Source: JACDAE01 sp963717195 (GTDB taxonomy: Bacteria; Chloroflexota; Ktedonobacteria; Ktedonobacterales; Ktedonobacteraceae). Taken from it: DNA of 64,000 nt. This document shows positions 24,010 through 32,647 of the stretch, piece by piece. The DNA is taken from contig CAVQVR010000001.1 in the NCBI GenBank assembly GCA_963717195.1, positions 372,001-436,000 on the forward strand. Reading direction: 5' to 3'. The notes below the pieces were generated by a model that saw nothing but the letters and a program-made list of their open reading frames with translations, had not been told where the DNA came from and did not search any database. The position numbers and the translations under genes are program-made. The stretch's first letter is position 1. Each line of letters begins with the position of its first letter.

Positions 24010-24193
24010 GTGTGGTAAACTAGAACCGTCTCGACACCCATGAGACATGGCGGCTAGGCTAGTCGCAACAGCCTGCGGAGTGTCGGTAAGACGGGAAAGG
24101 TGAAAGCCTGATCTCGCACAATACGATGAAACAGGAAACCCTCTTTGTGAAAAGAGAAATCCCCTGCCCTTCGAGGCATGGGGAGGATGTCAA
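24010..24193 (+). ncRNA. Orphan IS200/IS605 right end, omegaRNA-like
   Basis: The segment CTGCGGAGTGTCGGTAAGAC (24073-24092), then GAAACAGGAAACCC (24127-24140), then the end hairpin CCCCTGCC...GGCATGGGG (24161-24183) closing with GTCAA (24189-24193), follows the layout of IS605-family right ends that encode the TnpB guide RNA scaffold. In those elements the right end holds the omegaRNA and the guide is the flanking DNA. No tnpB or tnpA lies within the window, so this is either a decayed element or a solo, non-autonomous end. Boundaries are approximate, and the call rests on remembered family sequence rather than an alignment. Confidence 0.55.
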
Positions 24194-24326
24194 GGAGTGC
24201 AGCATCAAGGAGCGCTGGTTCATCTCCGTGCTTCTCCCCCAAGGGGGTGTTGCCGGGCAACGGGAAAGGAGAGGCGGCGTTCCCTACCTGGTCTGATACA
24301 CTGGGGTATTTACGCTGCGATGTCTT

Positions 24327-25970
24327 ATGATAGAAACAGTTCCGTCAGGTACCATACTCCACGGACACTATCGTATCGAGCACGTCCTGGGCAGCGGAGG
24401 CTTTGGACACGTCTATCTCGGTATGGACCTGGCAAACAACCAACAGTATGCTCTGAAAGAATATTTAGTCTCTGGTGCCAGCGCTCAGGAACAACTGAAA
24501 CATGAAGCAACAGTGCTTAGCCAGTTACATCATCCCAACCTCCCTGCATTCCTGGATGCTTTTATCGAACGTGGGCGCTATTATGTTGTGCTTAATTATA
24601 TTGAAGGCAATGACCTGACCGATATCATTCGCATCGCACGACAACGTAACGAGATCGTGCCCATCGGGCAGATCATGGGCTGGATACTCTCTATCTGCGA
24701 TGCCGTGATGTTTCTGCATGTTCAACATCCACCTGTCATCCACCGCGATATTAAACCGGACAACATTCGCATTACCTCCAATGGAACGGCGATCCTGGTC
24801 GATCTGGGGAACGCGAAAGCATCCGCTGATGGTGCTCGCACACTCTTCTTTATCCGGCACCAGGGTACACCCGGCTATGCTCCGCCAGAACAGTATCCAG
24901 GCGGTTCCGGTACCGACACACGCTCGGATGTGTACGCATTGGGTGGCACCCTTTATTTTGCATTGACAGCCCATGAGCCACCCAGCGTCTCAACACGTAA
25001 TCAGGCCGCACAGCAAGGTCGTCCAGACTTGCCCTCATTGCAGGAACAACTCGCGAGCAATCCACCAGAAAATAATCCTGAAGCCAATGAACTACGCCAG
25101 TTCAGATTGGGCGTGACCAAGCCGACGAAGCCAGCGCCACGTCATTCAAAGCACCTTGCACAATTAGGCATATTACCGCCAGATCTGCTCAACCAGTTGA
25201 ACCGCATCATCCAACGCTCTATGGCACTAAAACCAAAAGATCGCTATCTCCATGTAGCGGATTTTGCCAATGACCTTAAGCAGGTGATGAAAGCGCTTCC
25301 ACAACCAACCCCTCCACCTGGCACATCCCGTCCACTCGATCCGAACAGTACTCAGCCAGACCTTGCAGAACTGTATGATGCGCTCCAGGCTGCAAAAGAG
25401 AAAAACAACCAGGGAGGGCCGGGGATGCAAGTATCTTCACCTCCCTCTCCATCTGTAGCAACACCACCGGCAGGTACCTGCCCCAGGTGTGGTGCAGCTC
25501 TCGTTCAACAAAGCGCTTTCTGCCCACGCTGTGGAACCCCATTAGGAGGTTCGGCACAAAACCAGGGTTTCGATGCAAAAAATAGCGCTAATGCCATCTC
25601 GCCAGATCAGACATTTGTGATTACGCCATCGTCACATCCTACGCAGATGAAGCCAACAGGTATCAATAACCCTTCTTCCACACCGGGTCGCCCGGCCTCA
25701 TCATCTCCGGTGAGCAATGCAGGATTACAGGTACAGCAGTTCGCAACTTCATCTGCTACCCCGGCATCTTCAGCATATTCCGGACAAAATACTATGTTTA
25801 ATGGAAATTCTTCTCAAGGAACAGCTACCAATAGATCGGCTACAAATAGAAACAATGCTCCATCCTCTTCATCAAGTCTCAACATCTCTCCGAGAGTGCT
25901 TATTTCTCTTCTCGTCATTCTTGTAATAATACTCACACTTGTATTGCTCCTCATCAGCCATCATGCGTAG
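24327..25970 (+). CDS. Membrane-anchored Ser/Thr protein kinase with zinc ribbon
   Basis: Hanks-type kinase of 547 aa. The N-terminal kinase domain has the glycine loop LGSGGFGHVY (residues 21-30), Lys44, Glu60, HRDIKPDN (139-146) and DLG (159-161, in place of DFG). GTPGYAPPEQY is the activation segment. A double-CXXC zinc ribbon (CPRCGAAL...CPRCG, about 385-403) and a long Ser/Thr/Asn/Pro-rich linker follow. A single C-terminal membrane segment (about 520-544) suggests a tail anchor with the kinase facing the cytoplasm. The active-site residues are intact, so it is likely active. No obvious substrate gene is adjacent. Confidence 0.88.
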   Translation: MIETVPSGTILHGHYRIEHVLGSGGFGHVYLGMDLANNQQYALKEYLVSGASAQEQLKHEATVLSQLHHPNLPAFLDAFIERGRYYVVLNYIEGNDLTDIIRIARQRNEIVPIGQIMGWILSICDAVMFLHVQHPPVIHRDIKPDNIRITSNGTAILVDLGNAKASADGARTLFFIRHQGTPGYAPPEQYPGGSGTDTRSDVYALGGTLYFALTAHEPPSVSTRNQAAQQGRPDLPSLQEQLASNPPENNPEANELRQFRLGVTKPTKPAPRHSKHLAQLGILPPDLLNQLNRIIQRSMALKPKDRYLHVADFANDLKQVMKALPQPTPPPGTSRPLDPNSTQPDLAELYDALQAAKEKNNQGGPGMQVSSPPSPSVATPPAGTCPRCGAALVQQSAFCPRCGTPLGGSAQNQGFDAKNSANAISPDQTFVITPSSHPTQMKPTGINNPSSTPGRPASSSPVSNAGLQVQQFATSSATPASSAYSGQNTMFNGNSSQGTATNRSATNRNNAPSSSSSLNISPRVLISLLVILVIILTLVLLLISHHA

Positions 25971-26005
25971 AGCGCTTCCAGAGTGCCTATGGCTGATAGA
26001 TGCCC

Positions 26006-27190
26006 TCATCCCCACATTTCAGAAAAAGAACGCCGTACACGCGCCAACCAGGCTGGCAGAGAAGCCGCCCACGAGAGGCGTTCCATGATATCCTCGATCA
26101 ACGTTTCGTCGAACTTCTCCTGCACATAAAACAGATCTTCAAGCGGTCCATTAATGGTGGCTATAGGAGCAACCAGGCTCAGAGCATCACCCAGCAGTGC
26201 TGCCTCACCTCGTACCGGTGGATAGACTTCAGCATAGGCTTGCAAGAAATGGCGGGCCCGTTCAGGTTCAAAGCCTCGCTTCACAAGAGGTCGTGTCAGG
26301 TTTTCGCCCGGATTCCATTGGAGCGCACTAAAATAAAAGAGGGCATAGGCAACTTCAAAAATGCGCTTCTCCCAACGCGATGCCTCCAGCCCCATTACCG
26401 ACGTGACGCCCGCATCATCGAAACGTAGATTGAGGGCATGATAATCGCCATGAATATGAAATTCAGGCAGAGAACTTTTTCCCGCTCCAATTGACATCAT
26501 AGCAGCCGGGAGAACAGCTTCCCATTGATCAGCCCAATTGGCAAGGGCAGAGGCGACGGCCAGGACTCCGATCTTGTCAGACTTGCTACGTGCAAGATTG
26601 AGATAGCTCTGCACAATAGCTCCTACATGCGCCTCTGAAGGCCAGGAATGTCGATGCCCACTATACCGTCGCGAAGCATCGTGCAGGCGACCAAGCATCG
26701 TACCTGCAGACTCAACCCAATTTAAACTGCGCCGGTCTGACGTACTGAAAGGTTCGCCTGCGATCCATTGTTGCAGTTCAAAAGAATCATCACCAAAGAT
26801 TGCCGCTGGCTCCCCCTGGAGAGTAGATCGCAACTCAGGCACAGGGATACCAGCCTGCTGCAGATAGCGCTGGAAATTATAGCGATGCTGCGGATCTTCA
26901 CCCACCAGACCTTCTGGTCGCTCACGCAGCACATATCGTTGCTCCTGCACATCAACAAGCAAACTTAAATTCTCCGCATGAGTGGACTCCACCGGTCCGA
27001 AATTCGTCCACTCATTAATACCAAAGGCCCGCATGACCTCATTGAGATCAAGCAACTCGTCCTGCCCTTGCTCCTCGGAATCTTCCTGTGTCTGTTTGTC
27101 GAAAATTCGTGCATAGCCTGTTTCTTCTCGTAGCCAAAAATGCTTTAGACTTCCGTCGGCAAATCCTGCCGCTTCCCCCACTCGTTCCAC
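26006..27190 (-). CDS. APH-like phosphotransferase fold protein, catalytic Asp missing
   Basis: 394-aa protein resembling aminoglycoside/choline phosphotransferases. It has YVLRERPEG and an N-lobe-like region, then HIHGDYHALNLRFDD, which matches the catalytic loop HGDxxxxN. Where the family has a metal-binding Asp (VIDFE type), this protein reads VMGLEASRWEK, so the equivalent of the DFG aspartate is absent. It may be a pseudokinase or use the Glu. It starts with GTG at 27190 inside the 3' end of the sulfurtransferase gene (46-nt overlap), so translation is probably coupled. Internal Met codons near 27034 could also serve as start. The substrate is unknown. Confidence 0.65.
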   Translation of the reverse strand: MERVGEAAGFADGSLKHFWLREETGYARIFDKQTQEDSEEQGQDELLDLNEVMRAFGINEWTNFGPVESTHAENLSLLVDVQEQRYVLRERPEGLVGEDPQHRYNFQRYLQQAGIPVPELRSTLQGEPAAIFGDDSFELQQWIAGEPFSTSDRRSLNWVESAGTMLGRLHDASRRYSGHRHSWPSEAHVGAIVQSYLNLARSKSDKIGVLAVASALANWADQWEAVLPAAMMSIGAGKSSLPEFHIHGDYHALNLRFDDAGVTSVMGLEASRWEKRIFEVAYALFYFSALQWNPGENLTRPLVKRGFEPERARHFLQAYAEVYPPVRGEAALLGDALSLVAPIATINGPLEDLFYVQEKFDETLIEDIMERLSWAASLPAWLARVRRSFSEMWG

Positions 27191-28023
27191 GATCCATCGT
27201 AGTTAGTCAACCTGGGATACCCCAGCATTGCAAGGCTAAAGAGGACCGAGGTCGCAGCAACACCACCATTGCAGTACGCTACAATATGCTCATCGGGCCC
27301 AATCTCCGCTTCAGAGAAAACATGCGCCAATTCCTCATTGCTGCGAAACGTCCCGCTCACTGGATCGATCAACTCCTCGCGTGGAATATTAAGCGCCCCT
27401 GGAATATGGCCTGGACGCCCCTCGCCCCTTACAACTCTGCCTGAATATTGGCCGATGTCTCGTGCATCAATTAATTTGACCCCGCTCTGATTGAGATATG
27501 TTAACACCTCCTCAGCCGTAGCACGCAATTGTGGCTGTACCTGTGGCGTAAATGTGACAGGTGGATACGCAGCAATACGTGTCTCTAACGGACGCTGCTC
27601 ACGCTGCCATTTGGGAAATCCACCGTTCAAGACCACCACCTGGCCATGACCATAGTAGTTCAAAGCCCACCACAGACGCGTGGCAAACTGCGAAGCTGGA
27701 TGAGCATCGTATGCCACGACCAGATGTTGATCGCCGATACCTTGCTGCTCCATCATTTGCGCGAAACGTTCGGGAGGCGCAATCTGCGCCTCAACCTCGT
27801 CATCAGGATCAACGATGTCACGACTCCAATCAATATAGAGCGCCCCTGGAATATGGCCCTGTTCGTACTCCTCGCGTGCGCCAACATACTCTGCATCCTG
27901 AACACCATTTCCCTCCACCATACGCACATACCCACGCATATCTACGATGCGCAGATGTGGATCTTGCAAATGCTCAGCTAACCAGGAAGTCTCGACTAGA
28001 AAATTATATCGTTCTATGTCCAT
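27145..28023 (-). CDS. Thiosulfate/3-mercaptopyruvate sulfurtransferase
   Basis: Two-domain rhodanese of 292 aa that transfers sulfane sulfur to cyanide or thiols. The N-terminal inactive domain has VDMRGY and HIPGALYIDW. The C-terminal domain has LIDARDIGQYSG, GRPGHIPGALNIP and the active-site loop YCNGGVAATSV with the persulfide-forming Cys. The ATG at 28023 is used here; a GTG at 28038 is also in frame. The APH-like gene begins within its last 46 bases. Confidence 0.9.
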   Translation of the reverse strand: MDIERYNFLVETSWLAEHLQDPHLRIVDMRGYVRMVEGNGVQDAEYVGAREEYEQGHIPGALYIDWSRDIVDPDDEVEAQIAPPERFAQMMEQQGIGDQHLVVAYDAHPASQFATRLWWALNYYGHGQVVVLNGGFPKWQREQRPLETRIAAYPPVTFTPQVQPQLRATAEEVLTYLNQSGVKLIDARDIGQYSGRVVRGEGRPGHIPGALNIPREELIDPVSGTFRSNEELAHVFSEAEIGPDEHIVAYCNGGVAATSVLFSLAMLGYPRLTNYDGSWNEWGKRQDLPTEV

Positions 28024-28078
28024 ATTAAGGAACCCCACTTTCCATGTTTCTAGTAAAAAATATCTACGGCGGTGTCAA

Positions 28079-28197
28079 GGCACGGGCTTGTTCGCTCCAC
28101 TCACCGCGCCCCTACAATGAGGTGTTACGCGTTAACGGACTCCCTTTGCTTCCCCCAATTGTAGGGGCGCGGTGAGTGGAGCGAACAAGCCCGTGCC
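28079..28197. repeat. 40-bp perfect inverted repeat, GTAGGGGC family
   Basis: Arms 28079-28118 and 28158-28197 are perfectly complementary over 40 bp around a 39-nt centre. GTAGGGGCGCGG lies at the inner edge and reads outward, unlike the other copies where it reads inward. It sits upstream of the sulfurtransferase gene and downstream of the DUF6391-like gene. No transposase is nearby. Confidence 0.85.
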
Positions 28198-28269
28198 TCC
28201 AACCCTGATTTCATCCTTTGCGGATCAACGGATACATTGATAAACCCGTGTGGTCACAATCTCTACCTA

Positions 28270-28809
28270 TTACGAAAACAGCCCGGCGGCATCAGGATTA
28301 TCCGTGCTCACAAAATGAGCCGGAGACCCAAAGATGGTACGCGGCGTGACTTTGATGATACGCATCGACGAGTTGGGCGTCTGCGTAGTGACAAAGCGTT
28401 GCACCTGCAGACCAAGCGGACGAGCAAGTACTAGAGCAGCCGTTGAGGCAAGAATAACATTGTTGACCGTACTGTACGGACGGCGCATCTTAGCAACGGC
28501 CATAGCTGAGAGTCCTGTCAACATTGCGGACACTGCTAGATTGGTGCCACAACGCTCATGGACGGCCAGTTCCGGGCTTGTCGTGCGTAAAAGATTGAGC
28601 GCCTCCTGGGCCGTGGGAAGGATTGCTTCGGTCGGCAGTTCACCAAACACGAAGAAACCGGACGCGAACGAGATACCAGAGAGACGTACATCAGGATATT
28701 TTTTGGAGAGCAAAACAATTGTCGCATGCTCAAGTGCATGATTTTGCTTCACCGCACCGCCCAGCATAAACTGCTGCGCAACCTGTACGGCTGGATTTAT
28801 GGAACTCAT
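28270..28809 (-). CDS. DUF6391-like protein
   Basis: 179-aa protein with the conserved opening KQNHALEHATIVLLSKKY, which recalls DUF6391-type proteins of cyanobacteria and Chloroflexota. Two moderately hydrophobic segments (SGISFASGFFVFGEL and VNNVILASTAALVLARPLG) suggest membrane association. No enzymatic motif is seen. AAGGACAG precedes the ATG. It lies 22 bp downstream of the FHA-kinase gene and is probably co-transcribed with it. Family naming is from memory. Confidence 0.55.
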   Translation of the reverse strand: MSSINPAVQVAQQFMLGGAVKQNHALEHATIVLLSKKYPDVRLSGISFASGFFVFGELPTEAILPTAQEALNLLRTTSPELAVHERCGTNLAVSAMLTGLSAMAVAKMRRPYSTVNNVILASTAALVLARPLGLQVQRFVTTQTPNSSMRIIKVTPRTIFGSPAHFVSTDNPDAAGLFS

Positions 28810-28831
28810 AATCTGTCCTTCCTAAAATGGC

Positions 28832-30310
28832 TTATGGGCCATAGGCTATGTTAAAAACAACAACTTCATCGCCAAAATTGATGATATCACCATCGTTCAA
28901 TACGACTGGCTGGAAAATTCTTATGTTGTTCACAAGTGTCCCATTAGCACTCTGTAGATCTTCCAGGTACCAGCAACCCTCAGCGAACCAGAGCCGCGCA
29001 TGACGACGCGAGACCGTACGTTCTGAGATCACCAGGTCATTGCCGTTTATGCGCCCAATCGTCGTCACATCCTGGTGAAAACGGTATGAACGCCCGGCCA
29101 TCAATCCATTCTGAACCACGAGACGTGCGAGGATCGGACGCCCATTTGGTCCTACATAGCGATCATAATTAGCTCGCTTGTTCGACAAATCATCGCCGCA
29201 GGTTGTGCAGAAAAGACGCGAACCTGGATTGGCTGCCCCACAACGGAAGCGAGTAATCGTCCTTGCAGATGGTACACCTGCATGAGAAGGCTGTCCTTGT
29301 GATAGCTGTGGACTACTGCCATAACCAGGTTGGCTTCCCTGAGACCCTCCGTATACGCTTGGAAGAGCCCCAGAGGATGCATCAAGCGACGAGGCAATTG
29401 ATGGAATACCACCACGCCAGCGCGGCATCGCCAGATTTGAGGCTGCCAGTGCACTGGTTAAAGCATCCACCAGCACATCCGCCGACTGATAGCGATTCTG
29501 GGCTTGCTTCTCCGTCATCTTTAATACGACCCGCACTATCGGTTCGGGTACATTGTTCTCCACAGTCATCTTTTCGACCGGGAACGGATCGTGCAGATGC
29601 TTCACGGTTATCGTTAGAGGACTATCGGCATTGTAGGGCACATGCCCCGTTAAACAGTGGAACAGGACGATACCTAATGAATAAATATCGCTACGACGAT
29701 CCACTGGTTGGCCCGTCCCCTGTTCAGGCGACATATACTGAGGCGTGCCAATACCCGTACCCACGCGCGTCAAGTTAGTCGTCGTCTCAAGTAATTTGGC
29801 AATCCCAAAGTCTGAGAGCAAGAGATGCCCATCCTTGCGCAACAACATGTTGGCCGGCTTCACATCCCGGTGCACAATTCCATTACGATGGGCGCAATCC
29901 AGACCTTCCGCCGCCTGTAAAACGAAATCAACAGCCTCAGCCGGTGGCAACGCTCTCTTCAGGCGATCCTTCAATGTTCCCCCATCGACGTATTCCATTA
30001 CGATATAGGTGATATTGTCCTGCTCACCAAAATCATAAATCTGCACTATATTTGGATGAGCCAGTTTCGCAACCGAACGAGCTTCCTGAATAAAACGCTT
30101 CACAAAGACGGGATCCTGGGCATGATAGGATGGCAAAACCTTGATCGCTACATAACGATCAAGGGTACGCTGGTATGCTTTGAAGACAGTCGCCATTCCA
30201 CCCGCACCGATGCGTTCAACAATGCGAAACTGGCCCAGCTCTTTGCCGACCAGCTTATCCATCTCATCGCTGTTACCCGCCGGACGAGGATAATTGTTTC
30301 CTGGTTGCAT
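28832..30310 (-). CDS. Ser/Thr protein kinase with zinc ribbon and FHA domain
   Basis: Hanks-type kinase of 492 aa. The N-terminal kinase domain has ERIGAGGMATVFKAY (about residues 32-46), VAIKVLP (Lys57), HRDVKPANMLL, SDFGIAK and GTPQYMSPEQ, all intact. A zinc-ribbon-like CxxxN...CTTC segment follows a low-complexity linker. The C-terminal FHA domain has TIGRINGNDLVISERTVSRR and SANGTLVNN and would bind phosphothreonine, perhaps on the kinase's own linker or on the other kinase at 24327. No membrane segment is present, so it is likely cytoplasmic. It is expressed from the promoter at 30492-30520. Confidence 0.9.
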   Translation of the reverse strand: MQPGNNYPRPAGNSDEMDKLVGKELGQFRIVERIGAGGMATVFKAYQRTLDRYVAIKVLPSYHAQDPVFVKRFIQEARSVAKLAHPNIVQIYDFGEQDNITYIVMEYVDGGTLKDRLKRALPPAEAVDFVLQAAEGLDCAHRNGIVHRDVKPANMLLRKDGHLLLSDFGIAKLLETTTNLTRVGTGIGTPQYMSPEQGTGQPVDRRSDIYSLGIVLFHCLTGHVPYNADSPLTITVKHLHDPFPVEKMTVENNVPEPIVRVVLKMTEKQAQNRYQSADVLVDALTSALAASNLAMPRWRGGIPSIASSLDASSGALPSVYGGSQGSQPGYGSSPQLSQGQPSHAGVPSARTITRFRCGAANPGSRLFCTTCGDDLSNKRANYDRYVGPNGRPILARLVVQNGLMAGRSYRFHQDVTTIGRINGNDLVISERTVSRRHARLWFAEGCWYLEDLQSANGTLVNNIRIFQPVVLNDGDIINFGDEVVVFNIAYGP

Positions 30311-30634
30311 AAACCCGATGACTCCCTCTGTTCCTGCCGTCCTACCATCATCACAAACTGCAATTCGTCTCGTTAGATTAGAGTGGTTCTCAATGGCCTC
30401 TCTCGACCTCAGAAACTCCCTTGTATCTCTTCTATTCTATAGGCAGAAACAGGTCATTTTAGAAAAAAACAATGCGTTTTTATACACATTGATTATACAG
30501 GTAGAAATGCCTCCTGTCGAGAGAAACACGGAAGCATTACGTTCCCTTCCCCCGAGAACTCTATCTGAAACACGTTCTCATGATCCAGCGTTTGCTATAG
30601 ACTGATTGTATGGGAACTAAAGCTAACCACCCTC
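30311..30634. other. Intergenic region upstream of the FHA kinase
   Basis: This is a leader of about 175 nt plus upstream DNA. Apart from the minus-strand promoter at 30492-30520, I find no gene or repeat. Confidence 0.5.
30492..30520 (-). promoter_or_regulatory. Sigma70-type promoter of the FHA kinase operon
   Basis: On the minus strand a TCGACA -35 (30515-30520) and a perfect TATAAT -10 (30492-30497) are spaced by 17 bp. The transcript would have a leader of about 175 nt. Confidence 0.65.
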
Positions 30635-30898
30635 TCACTTAGACAGAACATCTTCCGACTGCTGAAGTGTGATCGCCCAATAACCATATCCTTCGCTTTC
30701 CCAGCCTTGCAGCCACTCACGTAATGTTTCCTCACTCGTTACTAGATCTAGATCGGGATCAGAAGGGTTGTACAGGTTGGTTGCCAGATCGCCATGCACT
30801 GCAAACATTGCAGGGCCATCTTCTATCCGCAAACGACGCAACATGAGACGCTCAGTACGTACCTCATCAAATAGTAAAGCCAGATTGTTATCTCTCAT
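30635..30898 (-). pseudogene. C-terminally truncated GNAT acetyltransferase fragment
   Basis: The frame shows the RimJ/RimL-like N-terminus (VRTERLMLRRLRIEDGPAMF and on to GYGYWAITLQQ) but stops after about 87 aa, before the acetyl-CoA-binding Q/RxxGxG/A motif. It cannot be a working acetyltransferase. The frame is open up to 31108, but that part is palindrome sequence, so the start is placed at the ATG at 30898. A relic left after repeat insertion and deletion is likely. Confidence 0.6.
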
Positions 30899-31032
30899 AT
30901 TATGTAAAACGTAAGAAAGTTGAAATTGTGAAATGTCTTCACACGCCAGACTACTATCACCTTCTTGAAATGGCGTAGAGGCATCACCTTGCATCATAGA
31001 TGGCTTTGCATCTTTGCGGAGGAAGATGATTG

Positions 31033-31130
31033 GGAACAGGGTAGGGGCGTCACCTTGCGTGCGCCCGCTTGCAGGCACGATCTGCGTTCCCCACCAGGGC
31101 GCACGCAAGGTGACGCCCCTACCCTGTTCC
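31033..31130. repeat. 34-bp inverted repeat, GTAGGGGC family
   Basis: Perfect arms 31033-31066 and 31097-31130 contain GGGTAGGGGCGTCACC. A degenerate third copy of the arm (GGCGTAGAGGCATCACCTTG, near 30971-30990) lies just to the left, suggesting repeated insertion beside the broken GNAT gene. Confidence 0.8.
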
Positions 31131-31231
31131 CCCCAGAAGGACGGAGACCCTCATGGATTCCAAGCAAATTGCAGAAGAGCAAGAGAATCAATCATCATGC
31201 ACCTCTCTACGCCCATTTACCCCAAACAGCA

Positions 31232-32647
31232 TTACCCTTCCAATAACAACGTCTCTGGATCTTCTACCAGCTCTTTGATTTTGACCAGGAAGCGCACAGC
31301 CTCGCTCCCATCAACGATACGGTGATCATAGGAAAGTGCAACATACATCATAGGGCGAATAACTACCTGTCCATTAAGGGCAATGGGGCGCTGCTCGATC
31401 TTGTGCATGCCCAGAATACCAACCTGGGGCGCGTTCAGAATAGGAGTCGAGAGCAATGAACCATACACTCCACCGTTAGTGATGGTGAAGGTTCCTCCTT
31501 GCAATTCGGGCAGCGAGAGTTTCCCTTCTCGCGCACGCTTCGCCAGGTCCGCGATCTCACGCTCAATGTCGGCAAAACCTTTCCGGTCGGCTTCCCTCAG
31601 TACCGGTACCACCAGGCCCTCTTCGCTACCTACCGCGATCCCGATATCGTAATAATGTTTGAGCACCATCTCGTTGCCTTGAATCTCCGCGTTGAGGCGC
31701 GGAAAGGCTTTGAGGGCTCCAACAACGGCTTTGGTGAAGAAAGACATAAAGCCAAGTGAGACGTTATGGCGCTCTTTAAACGCTTCTTTGCGCCGCGCAC
31801 GCACCTCCATAACTGCACTCATGTCGATCTCGTTGAAGGTTGTGAGCATCGCTGCTGTATGCTGAGCTTCAACGAGACGTTGCGCAATGGTCTGACGACG
31901 ACGGGTCATACGTACCCGCTCCTCACGAGCATTAGACGCGGGTAGCGCCAGGGGTATTGAAGTTATTGGAAGCGGTGCAGCCGCCGTTTCGGCTGCTCGT
32001 TGGGTCTGTACTGATGGCATTGGCTGGGTCGCCTCTGTTACTGGTGTACCCTCTTGTATGGGTGTCTTTTGCACATTCTGCTCCATGTACTGAAGTACAT
32101 CTTCTCGCGTCACACGTCCATGTGGATTGGAACCTTTGATCTGAGCAATGTCCACATTATACTCAGCTGCGACGCGCCGTGCCAGAGGAGATGGTGGCCT
32201 CTGCGGCTCCAATGGTCCTGATCGTACAGGCGGCAGGGGACCAGTATGCGTCACGATCTGCGACGTTTGTTGCGGCCTGGACTCAACCGAAGAAACTCTA
32301 TTGGTCGAGGAGGCACCATTGGATAAAGGTGCTGTTTTCTCTTTTGTACTCCCTTTAGAGGTCGTAGAAGTTGTAGAAGTTGCACCATCACTCACACTCG
32401 CCGTTGCCGTCCCCTCTCCTATCACACCAAGCACCTCGCCGACCGCAACTGTGTCACCAACCTGTTTGACGACTTTTTGCAAAATGCCATCTTGCTCTGC
32501 AGAGACCTCGACGTTCACCTTGTCGGTCTCCAGTTCCACGAGGGTCTCTCCGCGCTGTACAACATCACCCTCGTTTTTCAACCACGAGGCAATGGTCGCA
32601 TCAACGATTGACTCGCCTAATGTTGGTACCCGTATCTCAGCGGACAT
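31232..32647 (-). CDS. sucB: 2-oxoglutarate dehydrogenase E2 (dihydrolipoyl succinyltransferase)
   Basis: E2 core of the 2-oxoglutarate dehydrogenase complex (471 aa), which transfers succinyl to CoA in the TCA cycle. The N-terminal lipoyl domain carries ELETDKVNVEV with the lipoyl-Lys (about residue 43). A Ser/Thr linker follows, then an E3/E1-binding domain (SPLARRVAAEYNVDIAQIKG, about 150-190). The C-terminal catalytic domain has LTTFNEIDMS and the active-site motif SYDHRIVDGSEAVRFL. The ATG overlaps the end of sucA by 11 nt, so the two are translated together. No E3 gene lies in the window. Confidence 0.93.
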   Translation of the reverse strand: MSAEIRVPTLGESIVDATIASWLKNEGDVVQRGETLVELETDKVNVEVSAEQDGILQKVVKQVGDTVAVGEVLGVIGEGTATASVSDGATSTTSTTSKGSTKEKTAPLSNGASSTNRVSSVESRPQQTSQIVTHTGPLPPVRSGPLEPQRPPSPLARRVAAEYNVDIAQIKGSNPHGRVTREDVLQYMEQNVQKTPIQEGTPVTEATQPMPSVQTQRAAETAAAPLPITSIPLALPASNAREERVRMTRRRQTIAQRLVEAQHTAAMLTTFNEIDMSAVMEVRARRKEAFKERHNVSLGFMSFFTKAVVGALKAFPRLNAEIQGNEMVLKHYYDIGIAVGSEEGLVVPVLREADRKGFADIEREIADLAKRAREGKLSLPELQGGTFTITNGGVYGSLLSTPILNAPQVGILGMHKIEQRPIALNGQVVIRPMMYVALSYDHRIVDGSEAVRFLVKIKELVEDPETLLLEG

